Positions 32,181 to 40,836 of a stretch of 64,000 nt of DNA are shown here, one piece after another. The stretch comes from CAVVNP01 sp963800235 (lineage in GTDB: Bacteria; Actinomycetota; Acidimicrobiia; Acidimicrobiales; Iamiaceae): positions 806,001-870,000 of the forward strand of contig CAWDAD010000003.1 of assembly GCA_963800235.1 (NCBI GenBank), given 5' to 3'. Made by a program: the position numbers and the translations under genes. Under the pieces are notes generated by a model. It did no database searches. It worked only from the letters and a program-made list of their open reading frames with translations, and was not told the DNA's origin. How positions within the stretch are numbered: position 1 is the stretch's first letter; the number at the start of each line of letters is the position of its first letter.

Positions 32181-33359
32181 GTGACCGACCCCGGCTGGAT
32201 CCGCTTCGCCGAGCCGTCGGTCACCGACGGCGACATCGAGGCCGTCACCGGCGTGCTGCGCGACGGCTGGATCACCACCGGCGTGCAGAGCGAGCGCCTC
32301 GAGCAGGAGCTGGCCGACCACCTGACCGCCGACCGGCCCGGTGGCGGCCGGGAGGCGCCGCCGCTGCACGTGGTGGCGGTGTCGTCGTGCACCGCCGCGC
32401 TGGAGATCGCCTGGGCCTTCCTCGACCTGCCCGCCGGGGCCCGGGTGGGGGTGCCGACGTGGACCTTCGTCTCCTCGGCGACCTCGGCCATGCACCAGGG
32501 CGCGCAGCCGGTGCTGCTCGACGTCGACGCCGACACCTGCAACCTGGCGCCCGACTCGCTGGCCGCCGCCATCGACGCCGGCCTCGACGCCGTGGTGGCG
32601 GTGCACTTCGGCGGGGTCGCCGTCGACCGGGCGGTGCACGACCTCTGCGGCGAGGCCGGCATCCCCCTCGTCGAGGACGCCGCCCACGCCCTCGGCAGCC
32701 GGGACCACCGGGGACCGGTCGCCGGAGGGGGGACCGTCGGCGCCGCCTTCTCCTTCTACGCCACCAAGAACCTCACCTGCGCCGAGGGGGGCGCCCTGGC
32801 CACCGAGGACCCCGACCTGGCCGACTTCGCCCGGTCCTTCCGCCTCCACGGGATGAGCGCCGACGCCCACGCCCGCTACCGGCCCGGCGCCTCGCCCATC
32901 TACGACCTGGTCGGCCCGGGCCTGAAGGCCAACCTGCCCGACGTCCTGGCCGCCATGGCCCGCAGCCAGCTCCGGCGGTTCGACGCGCTGCAGGCCCGCC
33001 GGCGCGCCCTGGTCGAGCGGTACCGGGCCGGCCTGGCCGCGATCGACGGGCTGCGCTGCGTGCCCGACCGCCTCGATCCCGGCGGCGCCGACCACCTGAT
33101 GGTCGTGGTGCTGCCCGACGGCGTCGACCGGTCCCAGGTCATCGAGGCCATGCAGCGCGAGCAGGTCGCGACCAGCGTGCACTTCCGCCCGCTGCACCGG
33201 TTCCCCTGGATGGCCGCCCACGCCGGGATCGGTCCCTCCGGGCTCGCTCGGGCCGACGGGCTGGCGCCCCGCACCCTCTCGCTGCCGCTGCACGACCACC
33301 TCGCCGACGACGACGTCGATCGGGTCGTCGAGGTGCTGGGCGCCGCACTCGCCGGCTGA
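32181..33359 (+). CDS. DegT/DnrJ/EryC1-family sugar aminotransferase
   Basis: 392 residues, GTG start 7 nt after the epimerase stop. PLP-dependent aminotransferase of the DegT family: VTDGDIEAVTGVLRDGWITT at the start, VSSCTAALEIAWAFLDLP for cofactor phosphate binding, PTWTFVSSATSAMHQGAQPV, LVEDAAHALGSRD, and the Schiff-base Lys in SFYATKNLTCAEGGAL. The C-terminal VATSVHFRPLHRFP is typical. It transfers an amino group to a keto-sugar nucleotide, probably downstream of the adjacent epimerase or a dehydratase elsewhere. Confidence 0.9.
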   Translation: MTDPGWIRFAEPSVTDGDIEAVTGVLRDGWITTGVQSERLEQELADHLTADRPGGGREAPPLHVVAVSSCTAALEIAWAFLDLPAGARVGVPTWTFVSSATSAMHQGAQPVLLDVDADTCNLAPDSLAAAIDAGLDAVVAVHFGGVAVDRAVHDLCGEAGIPLVEDAAHALGSRDHRGPVAGGGTVGAAFSFYATKNLTCAEGGALATEDPDLADFARSFRLHGMSADAHARYRPGASPIYDLVGPGLKANLPDVLAAMARSQLRRFDALQARRRALVERYRAGLAAIDGLRCVPDRLDPGGADHLMVVVLPDGVDRSQVIEAMQREQVATSVHFRPLHRFPWMAAHAGIGPSGLARADGLAPRTLSLPLHDHLADDDVDRVVEVLGAALAG

Positions 33360-33390
33360 GCGGAGCCCGGTCCCCGAGCGGGAGCGGCCG

Positions 33391-34440
33391 TCACCCGCGG
33401 AGCGGGGCATGGGCGAAGTCGGCCATGCCCTCGGCGAAGCCGACCTCGGCCTCGAAGCCCAGGTGCTCGGCCGCCCCCCGCGGCGACGCGACCACGTGGC
33501 GGACGTCGCCGAGCCGCCACGCGCCGGTGACCTCGGGGCGGACGTCGGCCGCCGTCGCCGCGGCCAGGACCTCGGCCAGGTCCAGCACGGTGCGGGGTTC
33601 GCCGGACGCCACGTTGAACGCCCCGGTGACCTCGGGCCGGTCCAGCAGCGCGACGAGGTTGGCCCGGGCCACGTCGGTGACGTGCACGAAGTCCCGCCGC
33701 TGACGACCGTCCTCGGTCACCTGGGGCGCCCGTCCGGCCTCCAGCTCGCTGCGGAAGATGCTGGCGACCCCGGCGTAGGGCGTGTCCCGGGGCATCCGCG
33801 GCCCGTAGACGTTGTGGTAGCGGAAGGCGACGACCGGCACGCCGGCCTCGTCGCCGTAGAGGAACGACAGGTGCTCGGTCTGCACCTTCGTCGCGCCGTA
33901 GGCGTTGCGCGGGTCGAACGGCGCCGACTCGTCGACCACGCCCGGCTCGAGCGGCCGGTCGCAGACCGGGCACGGCGGCTCGAACCGGCCGGCGTCGAGG
34001 TCGGCCGGCCGGCGGGCCCCCGGCCGAACCGGACCGTGCGCCGGGCACCGGTAGGCGCCCTCGCCGTAGACGACCATGCTGCTGGCCACCACCAGCCGAC
34101 CGCCGAACCCGGAGCGCCACAGCGCCCGCAGCAGGACCGCCGTGCCCAGGTCGTTGTCGGCGACGTAGTCGACCACGTCGCCGAAGTCGACGCCCAGACC
34201 GACCCGGGCCGCCTGGTGGGACACGGCGTCGACGCCGGCCACCGCCCTCGCCACCTGCTCGGCGTCGGTCAGGTCGACCCGCCGCAGGTCGACCGCGGCC
34301 GGGAGGTCGGGCTCGGCATCGGGCCCGTGGGCGGCCGGCGACAACGAGTCGAGCACCACCACGTCGGCGCCCTCGGCCAGCAGGCCGTCGACCACGTGGC
34401 TGCCGATGAAGCCGGCGCCCCCGGTGACGAGCACCCTCAC
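33391..34440 (-). CDS. NAD-dependent epimerase/dehydratase with a Cys-rich insert
   Basis: 349 residues from a GTG at 34440 (VRVLVTGGAGFIGSHVVDGL). Extended SDR with YGATKVQTEHLSFLYGDEAG (YxxxK) and RYHNVYGPRMPRDTPYAGVA. Between the substrate loops lies an insert with CPAHGPVRP and, 20 residues on, PPCPVCDRPLEP, a likely zinc ribbon (C-H-C-C) seen in an actinobacterial subgroup of these enzymes. Substrate unknown. It is read toward the DegT gene and follows the GT-C-like gene after a 15-bp minisatellite; both are on the minus strand. Confidence 0.86.
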   Translation of the reverse strand: MRVLVTGGAGFIGSHVVDGLLAEGADVVVLDSLSPAAHGPDAEPDLPAAVDLRRVDLTDAEQVARAVAGVDAVSHQAARVGLGVDFGDVVDYVADNDLGTAVLLRALWRSGFGGRLVVASSMVVYGEGAYRCPAHGPVRPGARRPADLDAGRFEPPCPVCDRPLEPGVVDESAPFDPRNAYGATKVQTEHLSFLYGDEAGVPVVAFRYHNVYGPRMPRDTPYAGVASIFRSELEAGRAPQVTEDGRQRRDFVHVTDVARANLVALLDRPEVTGAFNVASGEPRTVLDLAEVLAAATAADVRPEVTGAWRLGDVRHVVASPRGAAEHLGFEAEVGFAEGMADFAHAPLRG

Positions 34441-34500
34441 CGCCGCCGCCTCCCGCCCGGGCCGACCGTGGGCCCGCCGCTCCCCACCCCGCCGCGCCGC

Positions 34501-34590
34501 ACCGCGCCGCCCCGCACCGCGCCGCCCCGCACCGCGCCGCCCCGCACCGCGCTGTCCCCCACCACGCGGTCCCTCACCGCGCCGCCCCTC
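34501..34590. repeat. Six tandem 15-bp units (minisatellite)
   Basis: Units begin at 34501, 34516, 34531, 34546, 34561 and 34576. The first three read ACCGCGCCGCCCCGC; units 4-6 are diverged (ends TGTCCCCC, GGTCCCTC, GCCCCTC). The array fills most of the gap between the GT-C-like gene and the epimerase and reaches the GT-C stop codon at 34589-34591. Confidence 0.85.
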
Positions 34591-35905
34591 ACCATGGCGA
34601 CCGCACCCCCCCGGCCAGCACCAGCGCGGCCACGACCTGCACCGCCAGCAGCCGCCTGGTGCGCCGCCACGACCCGGGCCGGTCGATCGACGCCGCCAAC
34701 GGCCCGCAGGCCACCACCAGCCACGGCACGAACGGCTGCCAGATGCGCTCCACCTCGCCCTTCGAGAGCTGCGACGCCAGCGCGAGGGCGACCGACCCGC
34801 CCACGCCGACGACCACCGGCAGCAGGGACCGGTCCCGCAGCCGGGCCAACCCCACCAGCGCGGCCGGGCCGAGCACCGCCGCCAGGGCGACCAGGTCGAG
34901 CAGGGCGAAGGCCACCGGGGGCCGCACCCGTCCCAGACCGAGCCAGTACTGGTGGCGGGTCGCCGCCACCCCCACCGGCCACCAGAACCCCCACGCCGCC
35001 GGCAGGGACACGACGGCGGCAGCCGCGGCGGCGACGGCGGCCAGGGCCCCGGGGCGGCGACGAACGGCGGCGAGGACGACGACCGGCACCGTGAGGAGGG
35101 CCAGGCCGTAGCTGCCGAGCAGGCCCAGGCCGAGCACCACGCCGGCGGCGACGGCGAGGCGCACCGACGCCGCTCGGCGCTGGCCCGCCCGCAGGGCCAG
35201 CACGAACAGGCAGATGACCAGGGCGCCGACGCCCGCGTACAGCAGGTCGAGGTTGGCGGCGAAGGCGGCCGCCGGGACCAGCAGCACGAAGGGCGCCGCG
35301 CGCCGAGCCACCGCCTCGCCGGCCAGCACCCGCACGGCGACCAGCACCGATGCCGTCGCCAGCGCACCGCCGGCCAGGCAGAGCACCAGCACCGGGACGG
35401 GCCCGCCGAGACCGACCCGGTCGAGCCCCCACAGCAGGAGCACCGTGCCGGGCGGGTGGCCCCGCACGTGGGTCGGGTAGCGGCCGATCTGGTCGGTGAA
35501 GTGGGCGAGGAACCGGCCCGGGGACCCGACCTGGGCCACCCCGGCCAGGTAGTCGTAGCGGCTCTGCAGGTTCCCGGTGAGCGACGACCAGCCGTCCGGC
35601 ACCGCCAGCACGAGGGTCCAGCCGGCCTGCGCCACCGCCGCCAGCGCGACCAGCGGACGCCAGCCCAGCCGGGCGGCGACGAACGGGACCAGCGCCACCG
35701 CGGCGACGCCGACCGCGGCGAGCACCACCAGGCTCTCGGGGCTCCCGGCCCGCCAGCGCCCGACGAACGGGGCCGCCCCGATGCCGAGCAGGTACCCGGC
35801 CCGCCCCTCGATGTCGGCGCGCTGCGCCCCGGCCAGCCAGAGGGCGAGGGCGACGGCCGCGGCCACCAGCGCCGTCGGCAGCTCGACCAGCGCCGGGGAG
35901 GGCAC
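34589..35905 (-). CDS. Polytopic membrane protein, GT-C glycosyltransferase-like
   Basis: 438 residues from a GTG at 35905 (VPSPALVELPTALVAAAVAL). About ten membrane helices. The loop after helix 3 reads YDYLAGVAQVGSPGRFLAHF then YPTHVRGHPPGTVLLLW, and such HPPG/acidic loop patterns are typical of actinobacterial GT-C mannosyl- or arabinosyltransferase-like proteins. A catalytic Asp cannot be assigned with confidence. It is divergent from the GT2 gene, the two starts being 15 nt apart, so the pair may serve the same glycan. Confidence 0.7.
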   Translation of the reverse strand: MPSPALVELPTALVAAAVALALWLAGAQRADIEGRAGYLLGIGAAPFVGRWRAGSPESLVVLAAVGVAAVALVPFVAARLGWRPLVALAAVAQAGWTLVLAVPDGWSSLTGNLQSRYDYLAGVAQVGSPGRFLAHFTDQIGRYPTHVRGHPPGTVLLLWGLDRVGLGGPVPVLVLCLAGGALATASVLVAVRVLAGEAVARRAAPFVLLVPAAAFAANLDLLYAGVGALVICLFVLALRAGQRRAASVRLAVAAGVVLGLGLLGSYGLALLTVPVVVLAAVRRRPGALAAVAAAAAAVVSLPAAWGFWWPVGVAATRHQYWLGLGRVRPPVAFALLDLVALAAVLGPAALVGLARLRDRSLLPVVVGVGGSVALALASQLSKGEVERIWQPFVPWLVVACGPLAASIDRPGSWRRTRRLLAVQVVAALVLAGGVRSPW

Positions 35906-35908
35906 CGG

Positions 35909-35914
35909 TAGGGT
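35909..35914 (+). promoter_or_regulatory. -10 element (TAGGGT) of the GT2 gene
   Basis: TAGGGT ends 6 nt before the GTG at 35921. It lies in the 15-nt gap between divergent starts, so initiation on the two strands must interfere. Confidence 0.5.
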
Positions 35915-35920
35915 GCCGCG

Positions 35921-36733
35921 GTGGCCCCGCCCGATCGTCCCGGCCGCGGCGGGTCCGACGTCGCCGGGCGGCCCCACCTCGCCGGGCGAGCCGGCGGCGT
36001 CGAGCCGGGCGTCGCCGAGGTCACCGTCGTCCTGCCGGTGCTCGACGAGGTCGAGGCCCTCGGCTGGGTGCTCGACCCGTCCCGGTGGACCCACGGCTAC
36101 CGACCCCTCGTGGTCGACAACGGATCGACCGACGGATCGGCCGATCTGGCCCGTTCGCTCGGCGCCGAGGTGGTGACCGAGCCGACCAGGGGCTTCGGCG
36201 CGGCCTGCTGGGCCGGGCTGCGGGCCGCGACCGGCGAGGTGGTCGCCTTCGCCGACGCCGACGCCTCCCTCGACCCCGCCGACCTGCCGCTGGTCGTCGG
36301 GCCGGTGCTGGCCGGGACCGCCGACCTCGTCCTCGGCGAGCGCGACGCCGAGCCGGGCGCATGGCCGGTCCACGCCAGGTTGGCCAACCGGTACCTGGCC
36401 CGTCGGGTGCGGCGGGCGACCGGCGTGACCACGCGCGACCTCGGCCCGATGCGGGCGTGCCGGCGGTCCGCCCTGATCGACCTGGGCCTGCAGGACCGCC
36501 GCTTCGGCTGGCCGCTCGAGATGGTGGTGCGGGCGGCCGAGGCGGGGTGGCGGATCGAGGCGGTGCCCGTCCCGTACCGACCTCGCACGGGGAGGTCCAA
36601 GGTGACGGGGACCCTGCGCGGCACCGTCCACGCCGTCCGGGACATGCGCCGGCTGCTCCCGCCCCGGTCCGGCGGGCGGCCCGACGCGTCCGGACGCAGC
36701 CGACCGCCCGGCGACCGGCCGATCACCGGCTGA
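35921..36733 (+). CDS. GT2-family glycosyltransferase (dolichyl-phosphate mannosyltransferase-like)
   Basis: 270 residues. The N-terminal 35 residues are low-complexity; the GT-A domain then starts with EVTVVLPVLDEVEALGWVL. VVDNGSTDGSADLARSLGAE, GFGAACWAGLRAATGEVVAF and the DxD-type FADADASLDPADLP are standard GT2 features; LANRYLARRVRRATGVTTRD and the acceptor-side FGWPLEMVVRAAEAGWR fit polyprenyl-phosphate sugar transferases. The sugar and acceptor are unknown. Its end overlaps the convergent sensor kinase by 11 nt. Confidence 0.87.
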   Translation: MAPPDRPGRGGSDVAGRPHLAGRAGGVEPGVAEVTVVLPVLDEVEALGWVLDPSRWTHGYRPLVVDNGSTDGSADLARSLGAEVVTEPTRGFGAACWAGLRAATGEVVAFADADASLDPADLPLVVGPVLAGTADLVLGERDAEPGAWPVHARLANRYLARRVRRATGVTTRDLGPMRACRRSALIDLGLQDRRFGWPLEMVVRAAEAGWRIEAVPVPYRPRTGRSKVTGTLRGTVHAVRDMRRLLPPRSGGRPDASGRSRPPGDRPITG

Positions 36734-38069
36734 CGGGCAGCGCTCGGGAGGCCGGCCGAGCGGGCTCGGTGCCGGGACGGGCGTCGCCGGCGCTCGGCAG
36801 GGTGACGGTGAACCGGCAGCCGACGTCGAGGTTGTCGACCTCCAGCGATCCGTCGAGGGCCTCGACCAGCCCCTTGGCGATGGTCAGCCCGAGCCCGCCC
36901 CCGCCGTCCCGTCCACGCGCGTCGTCGCCCCGGAAGGCCAGGTCGAAGACCCGGTCGAGGTCCTCGTCGGGGATGCCACCGCACTGGTCGGTCACCACGA
37001 TCCGCGTGGCGCCCGCCCGGTCCACCTCGGCGGAGACCGACACCACGCCGCCCGCCGGCGTGTGGCGGATGGCGTTGTCGAGCAGGTTGTGCAGCACCCG
37101 GGTCAGCTCCGCCACCGAGGCCAGCACCGAGGGCAGCTCGCCGTACTCGCGCCGGATGCGCACCTCGCTGCGCTCGGCCCGGGCCACGACGGTGTCGGCG
37201 GCCTCGTCGAGCACCCCGCCGAGCGGAACCCGCTCGGGTCGCACGCTCGTCGCGCCGGCGGTGATCCGGCTCAGCTCGAACAGGTCGTCGACCATCTGCG
37301 ACAGGCGCTCGGTCTCCCGCCGGGTCGCCGTGTGGTAGCGGGCGACGGTGGCGGGGTCGTCGACCACCCCGTCCTCGAGCGCCTCGGCCATGGCCCGGAT
37401 GCTCGACAGCGGCCCCCGCAGGTCGTGGCTGATCCAGGCGATGAGCTGCCGGCGGGAGCGCTGCAGCGCCTGCTCCCGCTCCCGGGCGATCTCGAGGTCG
37501 GCGGAGACCTCGGCGATGCGGTCGGCGAGCCGGGCCAGCTCGGCGGTCGCCGGCGGCACCGCCGGACCGCCCTCGGGTGCGACCCCGCGGCCGAGCCGAC
37601 CGGCCAGCCGCTCGACGTCGCGGGTTCCCGAGTAGGCGTGCCACCCGAGGCGCAGGGCGGCGGCGGTGCCCGCGCTGCCGGCGGCGACCAGCACGACCAG
37701 CAGGGCGCCCAGGTCGTGGCTGGAGATGAACATGGCCCGGGCGGCGGCCATCACCCCCACGCCGGTGGCCAGCACCACCACGACCACGACCACGATGGCC
37801 TGGGCCCGCACCGAGGTCCGGCGCAGCGGACCGAGCGCCCACCAGCCGGCCCCGGCGGCGACGACCGCGCCCCCGGCGGCGACGGCCACCAGCACGGCGG
37901 TGTCCTCCGGCGACGAGCCCCAGAGCAGGGCGATGGCGGTGGCGACGATGGTCCCGGCGACCAGCAGCCCGAGGGCCACCACGCCCGGCCGCGCCCACCC
38001 CGAGCGGCGATCGTCGCCGGTCGCGCCGCCCGGCTCGGTCGCGCCGCCTGCCGGCGCCGGGTCGGTCAC
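36723..38069 (-). CDS. Two-component sensor histidine kinase
   Basis: 448 residues; GTG overlaps the response-regulator stop (GTGA). Four membrane helices lie in residues about 28-140 (VVALGLLVAGTIVATAIALL; AIVVVVVVVLATGVGVMAA; LLVVLVAAGSAGTAAAL). The H-box is LIAWISHDLRGPLSSIRAMA with His215. The ATPase domain has the N-box LLDNAIRHTPAGG and G1 DQCGGIPDEDLDRVFDLAF, then GGGGLGLTIAKGLVEAL. There is almost no extracellular sensor region, so it may sense membrane state. It pairs with the response regulator encoded just upstream. Confidence 0.92.
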   Translation of the reverse strand: MTDPAPAGGATEPGGATGDDRRSGWARPGVVALGLLVAGTIVATAIALLWGSSPEDTAVLVAVAAGGAVVAAGAGWWALGPLRRTSVRAQAIVVVVVVVLATGVGVMAAARAMFISSHDLGALLVVLVAAGSAGTAAALRLGWHAYSGTRDVERLAGRLGRGVAPEGGPAVPPATAELARLADRIAEVSADLEIAREREQALQRSRRQLIAWISHDLRGPLSSIRAMAEALEDGVVDDPATVARYHTATRRETERLSQMVDDLFELSRITAGATSVRPERVPLGGVLDEAADTVVARAERSEVRIRREYGELPSVLASVAELTRVLHNLLDNAIRHTPAGGVVSVSAEVDRAGATRIVVTDQCGGIPDEDLDRVFDLAFRGDDARGRDGGGGLGLTIAKGLVEALDGSLEVDNLDVGCRFTVTLPSAGDARPGTEPARPASRALPVSR

Positions 38070-38770
38070 GGCACGAACCGGTAGCCGACGCCCCACACCG
38101 TCTGGAGCAGCTCGGGGTCGGACGGGTCGTCCTCGACCTTCTCGCGCAGGCGCCGCATGTGCACCGTCACGGTGGCGGTGTCGCCGTAGCTCCAGCCCCA
38201 CACCGCCTCCATCAGCTGCTCGCGCCGCAGCGCCTGGTTCGGTCGCTGCACGAGGTGGACCAGCAGGTCGAACTCCTTGGCGGTGAGGACCAGCGGGCGA
38301 CCGGCCCGGCTGGCCTCCCGGGCGACGGGGTCGACCCGGATGTCACCGGCCTCGACCACCGCCGAGGGGTGAGCGGCCACCGCGCCGTCGGCACGGCGCA
38401 GCACGGCCCGCACCCGGGCGGCCAGCTCGCGGGGGGAGAACGGCTTGGCCAGGTAGTCGTCGGCCCCCAGCTCGAGACCGGCGACCCGGTCCTCCTCGTC
38501 GCCCCGGGCGGTGAGCATGATCACCGGGATCGGCGCCGCCGATCGGATCCGCCGGAACACCTCGAAGCCGTCCAGCCCCGGCAGCATCAGGTCGAGCACG
38601 ACCAGATCCGGCAGCCAGCCGAGGGCGTGCTCCAGCCCGGTGTCACCGGCGCCGTCGACCTCGACCTCGAAGCCCGAGCGCTGGAGGTAGCGGCTCACCA
38701 CGTCGGCCAGGTTGAGGTCGTCGTCGATCACCAGCACCCGCCGGGTGGTGGTCGACACGGCCTGCCCCAT
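38066..38770 (-). CDS. OmpR-family response regulator
   Basis: 234 residues from the ATG at 38770. Receiver domain: acidic pocket VLVIDDDLN, phospho-acceptor Asp60 in LVVLDLMLPGLDGFEV, Thr in IMLTARGDEEDR and Lys in DDYLAKPFSPREL. The winged-helix DNA-binding domain carries LVLTAKEFDLLVHLVQRPNQ and TVTVHMRRLREKVEDDP. It is translationally coupled to the kinase gene downstream and divergent from the DUF2064 operon, which starts 116 nt away, so that operon is a plausible target. Confidence 0.93.
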   Translation of the reverse strand: MGQAVSTTTRRVLVIDDDLNLADVVSRYLQRSGFEVEVDGAGDTGLEHALGWLPDLVVLDLMLPGLDGFEVFRRIRSAAPIPVIMLTARGDEEDRVAGLELGADDYLAKPFSPRELAARVRAVLRRADGAVAAHPSAVVEAGDIRVDPVAREASRAGRPLVLTAKEFDLLVHLVQRPNQALRREQLMEAVWGWSYGDTATVTVHMRRLREKVEDDPSDPELLQTVWGVGYRFVP

Positions 38771-38777
38771 GGCGGCG

Positions 38778-38783
38778 AGCGTA
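38778..38783 (-). promoter_or_regulatory. -10 element (TACGCT) of the response regulator
   Basis: Minus-strand TACGCT ends 7 nt before the ATG at 38770. Confidence 0.5.
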
Positions 38784-38871
38784 TTGGCGGAGCGGCCGAT
38801 GGTTCCGGCGACGGCCGCAGAGTTTCGGGATTCGTAAGCACGACCGCCAGGGTCGGCGACCGGTCCGTCGG

Positions 38872-38877
38872 TACGGT
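38872..38877 (+). promoter_or_regulatory. -10 element (TACGGT) of the DUF2064 operon
   Basis: TACGGT ends 8 nt before the ATG at 38886. Direct or inverted repeats for the divergent response regulator are not obvious in the 115-nt gap. Confidence 0.45.
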
Positions 38878-38885
38878 CGAGGACC

Positions 38886-39572
38886 ATGGCGCGCACCGAC
38901 GGCATCGAGCGCACCACCGTCCTGGTCATGGCCAAGACCCCGGTACCCGGTCGGGTGAAGACGCGGCTCTGCCCGCCGTGCACGCCGTCCGAGGCGGCGA
39001 CGATCGCCGGCGCGGCCATCGCCGACACCCTCGCGGCGACGCTCCACGCCGGCGCCCGCCGGGTGGTCCTGGCCCTCGACGGCGAGCCCGGGCCCTGGAT
39101 CCCGTCGGGCATCGAGCTCGTCGCCCAGGAGGGCCGGACCTTCGGCCAGCGGCTGGCGGCGGCGTGGCGCGCGGTCGGTGGTCCCACCGTCCAGATCGGC
39201 ATGGACACCCCCCAGGTCACCCCCGAGCTGCTGGCGGGGACCGCCGCCGAGCTCCACCGGCCCGGCGCCGGGTCGGTGCTCGGACCGGCCACCGACGGCG
39301 GCTGGTGGCTGCTCGGGATGCACGACGCCGACCCCCGGGTCTTCGACGGCATCCCCATGAGCCGGGCCGACACCGGCCACCGCCAGCTCGCCCGGCTCCA
39401 CGAGCTCGGGCTCGAGCCGGTCACCGTCGACGCGCTCTGCGACGTCGACACCTTCGACGAGGCCGCCGCGGTGGCGGCGAGCCTGCCCGGCTCGGCCACC
39501 GCCTCGGCCGTCGCCGCCGTGGTCGACCGCCTCCAGGACGGAACCCGGAGGACCGACCGTGCCGGGGTCTGA
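38886..39572 (+). CDS. DUF2064/TIGR04282-family nucleotidyl- or glycosyltransferase-like protein
   Basis: 228 residues with a CofC-like GT-A fold: TTVLVMAKTPVPGRVKTRLC at the nucleotide-binding end, EAATIAGAAIADTL, QEGRTFGQRLAAAWRAV, IGMDTPQVTPELLAG with the conserved D(T/S)P, and GPATDGGWWLLGM. Homologues are labelled as glycosyltransferases of arsenosugar-type clusters, but their true substrate is mostly unknown. The gene overlaps the Mo oxidoreductase by 14 nt and starts a four-gene operon. Confidence 0.87.
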   Translation: MARTDGIERTTVLVMAKTPVPGRVKTRLCPPCTPSEAATIAGAAIADTLAATLHAGARRVVLALDGEPGPWIPSGIELVAQEGRTFGQRLAAAWRAVGGPTVQIGMDTPQVTPELLAGTAAELHRPGAGSVLGPATDGGWWLLGMHDADPRVFDGIPMSRADTGHRQLARLHELGLEPVTVDALCDVDTFDEAAAVAASLPGSATASAVAAVVDRLQDGTRRTDRAGV

Positions 39573-40836
39573 GCCCGCCACCGCCGACCCGCCCGGCGGG
39601 ACCGACACCCGGACCGACCGCCCCGCCGGCACGACGAACGTCGAGCCCGGGCGGTGGCGCCGCCGGCTGCCCGCTCCCGTCGACCGGCTGGTCGACCGCG
39701 CCCTGACCCGTCGGGACGAGGCGCTGGCCGCGCCGGTCCACCAGGCCCGCACGAACGCCCTGCTCGGCGCCGCGCTCGGCGCGTGCTTCACGATCTGCTT
39801 CGCCACCGGCCTCTACTCCCACCTGGTCCAGCACCCACCGAGCTGGTTCGCCAACCCCGCCCGCCCGGCCGGGCTGTACCGGGTCACCCAGGGCCTGCAC
39901 GTGGCCACCGGCATCGTGGCCGTGCCCCTGCTGCTGGCCAAGCTCTGGGCGGCGTTCCCCCACCTGTTCCAGACCCCGCCGGTCCGCAACGTCGCCCACC
40001 TGCTCGAGCGGATCAGCGTCGTGGTGCTGGTCGCCGGCTCGCTGTTCATGCTCGGCAGCGGGCTGGTCAACTCGGCGCGCTGGTACCCGTTCCCGTTCTC
40101 GTTCGTGCCGGCCCACTACGCCGTCGCCTGGATGACCGTCGGGGCGCTGGTCGTGCACCTCGGGGCCAAGGCGACCGTCACCCGCCAGGCCCTCTTCGAC
40201 CGGGACGGCGCCGGGGTCGGCTCCACCGCCCCACCCGGGGTCCTGACCCGGCGAGGGTTCCTCGGCGCCACCGCGGCCGGCGCCGGCATCCTCACCCTCA
40301 CCACCCTCGGCCAGACCGTCGAGCCGTTGAAGGAGCTGGCCCGCCTGGCGCCCCGGCGACCCGACCAGGGCCCGGACGGCGTGCCGGTGAACCGCCCCGC
40401 CGTCGAGGCCCGGGTGCTGGACACCGCCACCTCGCCGGACTACCGGCTGCTCGTCGACGGCAAGGTCGACCGGCCGCTCAGCCTCACCCTCGACGAGGTC
40501 CGCGCCATGACCCAGCGCACGGCGACCCTCCCGATCAGCTGTGTGGAGGGGTGGAGCGCCAACGCCACGTGGACCGGCGTGGCGATGCGCGACCTGCTCC
40601 GCCGGGCGGGCGCCCGGGCCGACGCCACCGCCACCGTCCACTCGCTGCAGGTCGGCCTGTCGTACCGGACCTCCGACGTCGATGCCAGCCACGCCGCCGA
40701 CCCCGACACCCTGCTGGCCCTGCGGATGGACGGTCGCCCGCTGAGCCTCGACCACGGCTTCCCGCTGCGGCTCATCGCCCCGAACCGGCCGGGGGTCATG
40801 CAGACCAAGTGGGTCACCCGGATCGAGGTCACGTGA
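39559..40836 (+). CDS. Membrane-bound molybdopterin-dependent oxidoreductase (cytochrome b-like domain plus sulfite-oxidase-like domain)
   Basis: 425 residues, GTG start. Residues about 66-206 form four membrane helices with His in each pair (SHLVQH 88/92, GLHVATG 113, AHYAVAW 187, VVHLGAK 200), a likely haem-b site. An internal twin-arginine motif follows (LTRRGFLGATAAGAG, Arg231/Arg232), then a sulfite-oxidase-type Mo domain with the Mo-ligand Cys328 in LPISCVEGWSANATWTGV. The last residues KWVTRIEV are typical. The Mo domain should be exported, with electrons passing to the haem domain. Substrate unknown. It overlaps genes on both sides. Confidence 0.88.
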   Translation: MPGSEPATADPPGGTDTRTDRPAGTTNVEPGRWRRRLPAPVDRLVDRALTRRDEALAAPVHQARTNALLGAALGACFTICFATGLYSHLVQHPPSWFANPARPAGLYRVTQGLHVATGIVAVPLLLAKLWAAFPHLFQTPPVRNVAHLLERISVVVLVAGSLFMLGSGLVNSARWYPFPFSFVPAHYAVAWMTVGALVVHLGAKATVTRQALFDRDGAGVGSTAPPGVLTRRGFLGATAAGAGILTLTTLGQTVEPLKELARLAPRRPDQGPDGVPVNRPAVEARVLDTATSPDYRLLVDGKVDRPLSLTLDEVRAMTQRTATLPISCVEGWSANATWTGVAMRDLLRRAGARADATATVHSLQVGLSYRTSDVDASHAADPDTLLALRMDGRPLSLDHGFPLRLIAPNRPGVMQTKWVTRIEVT

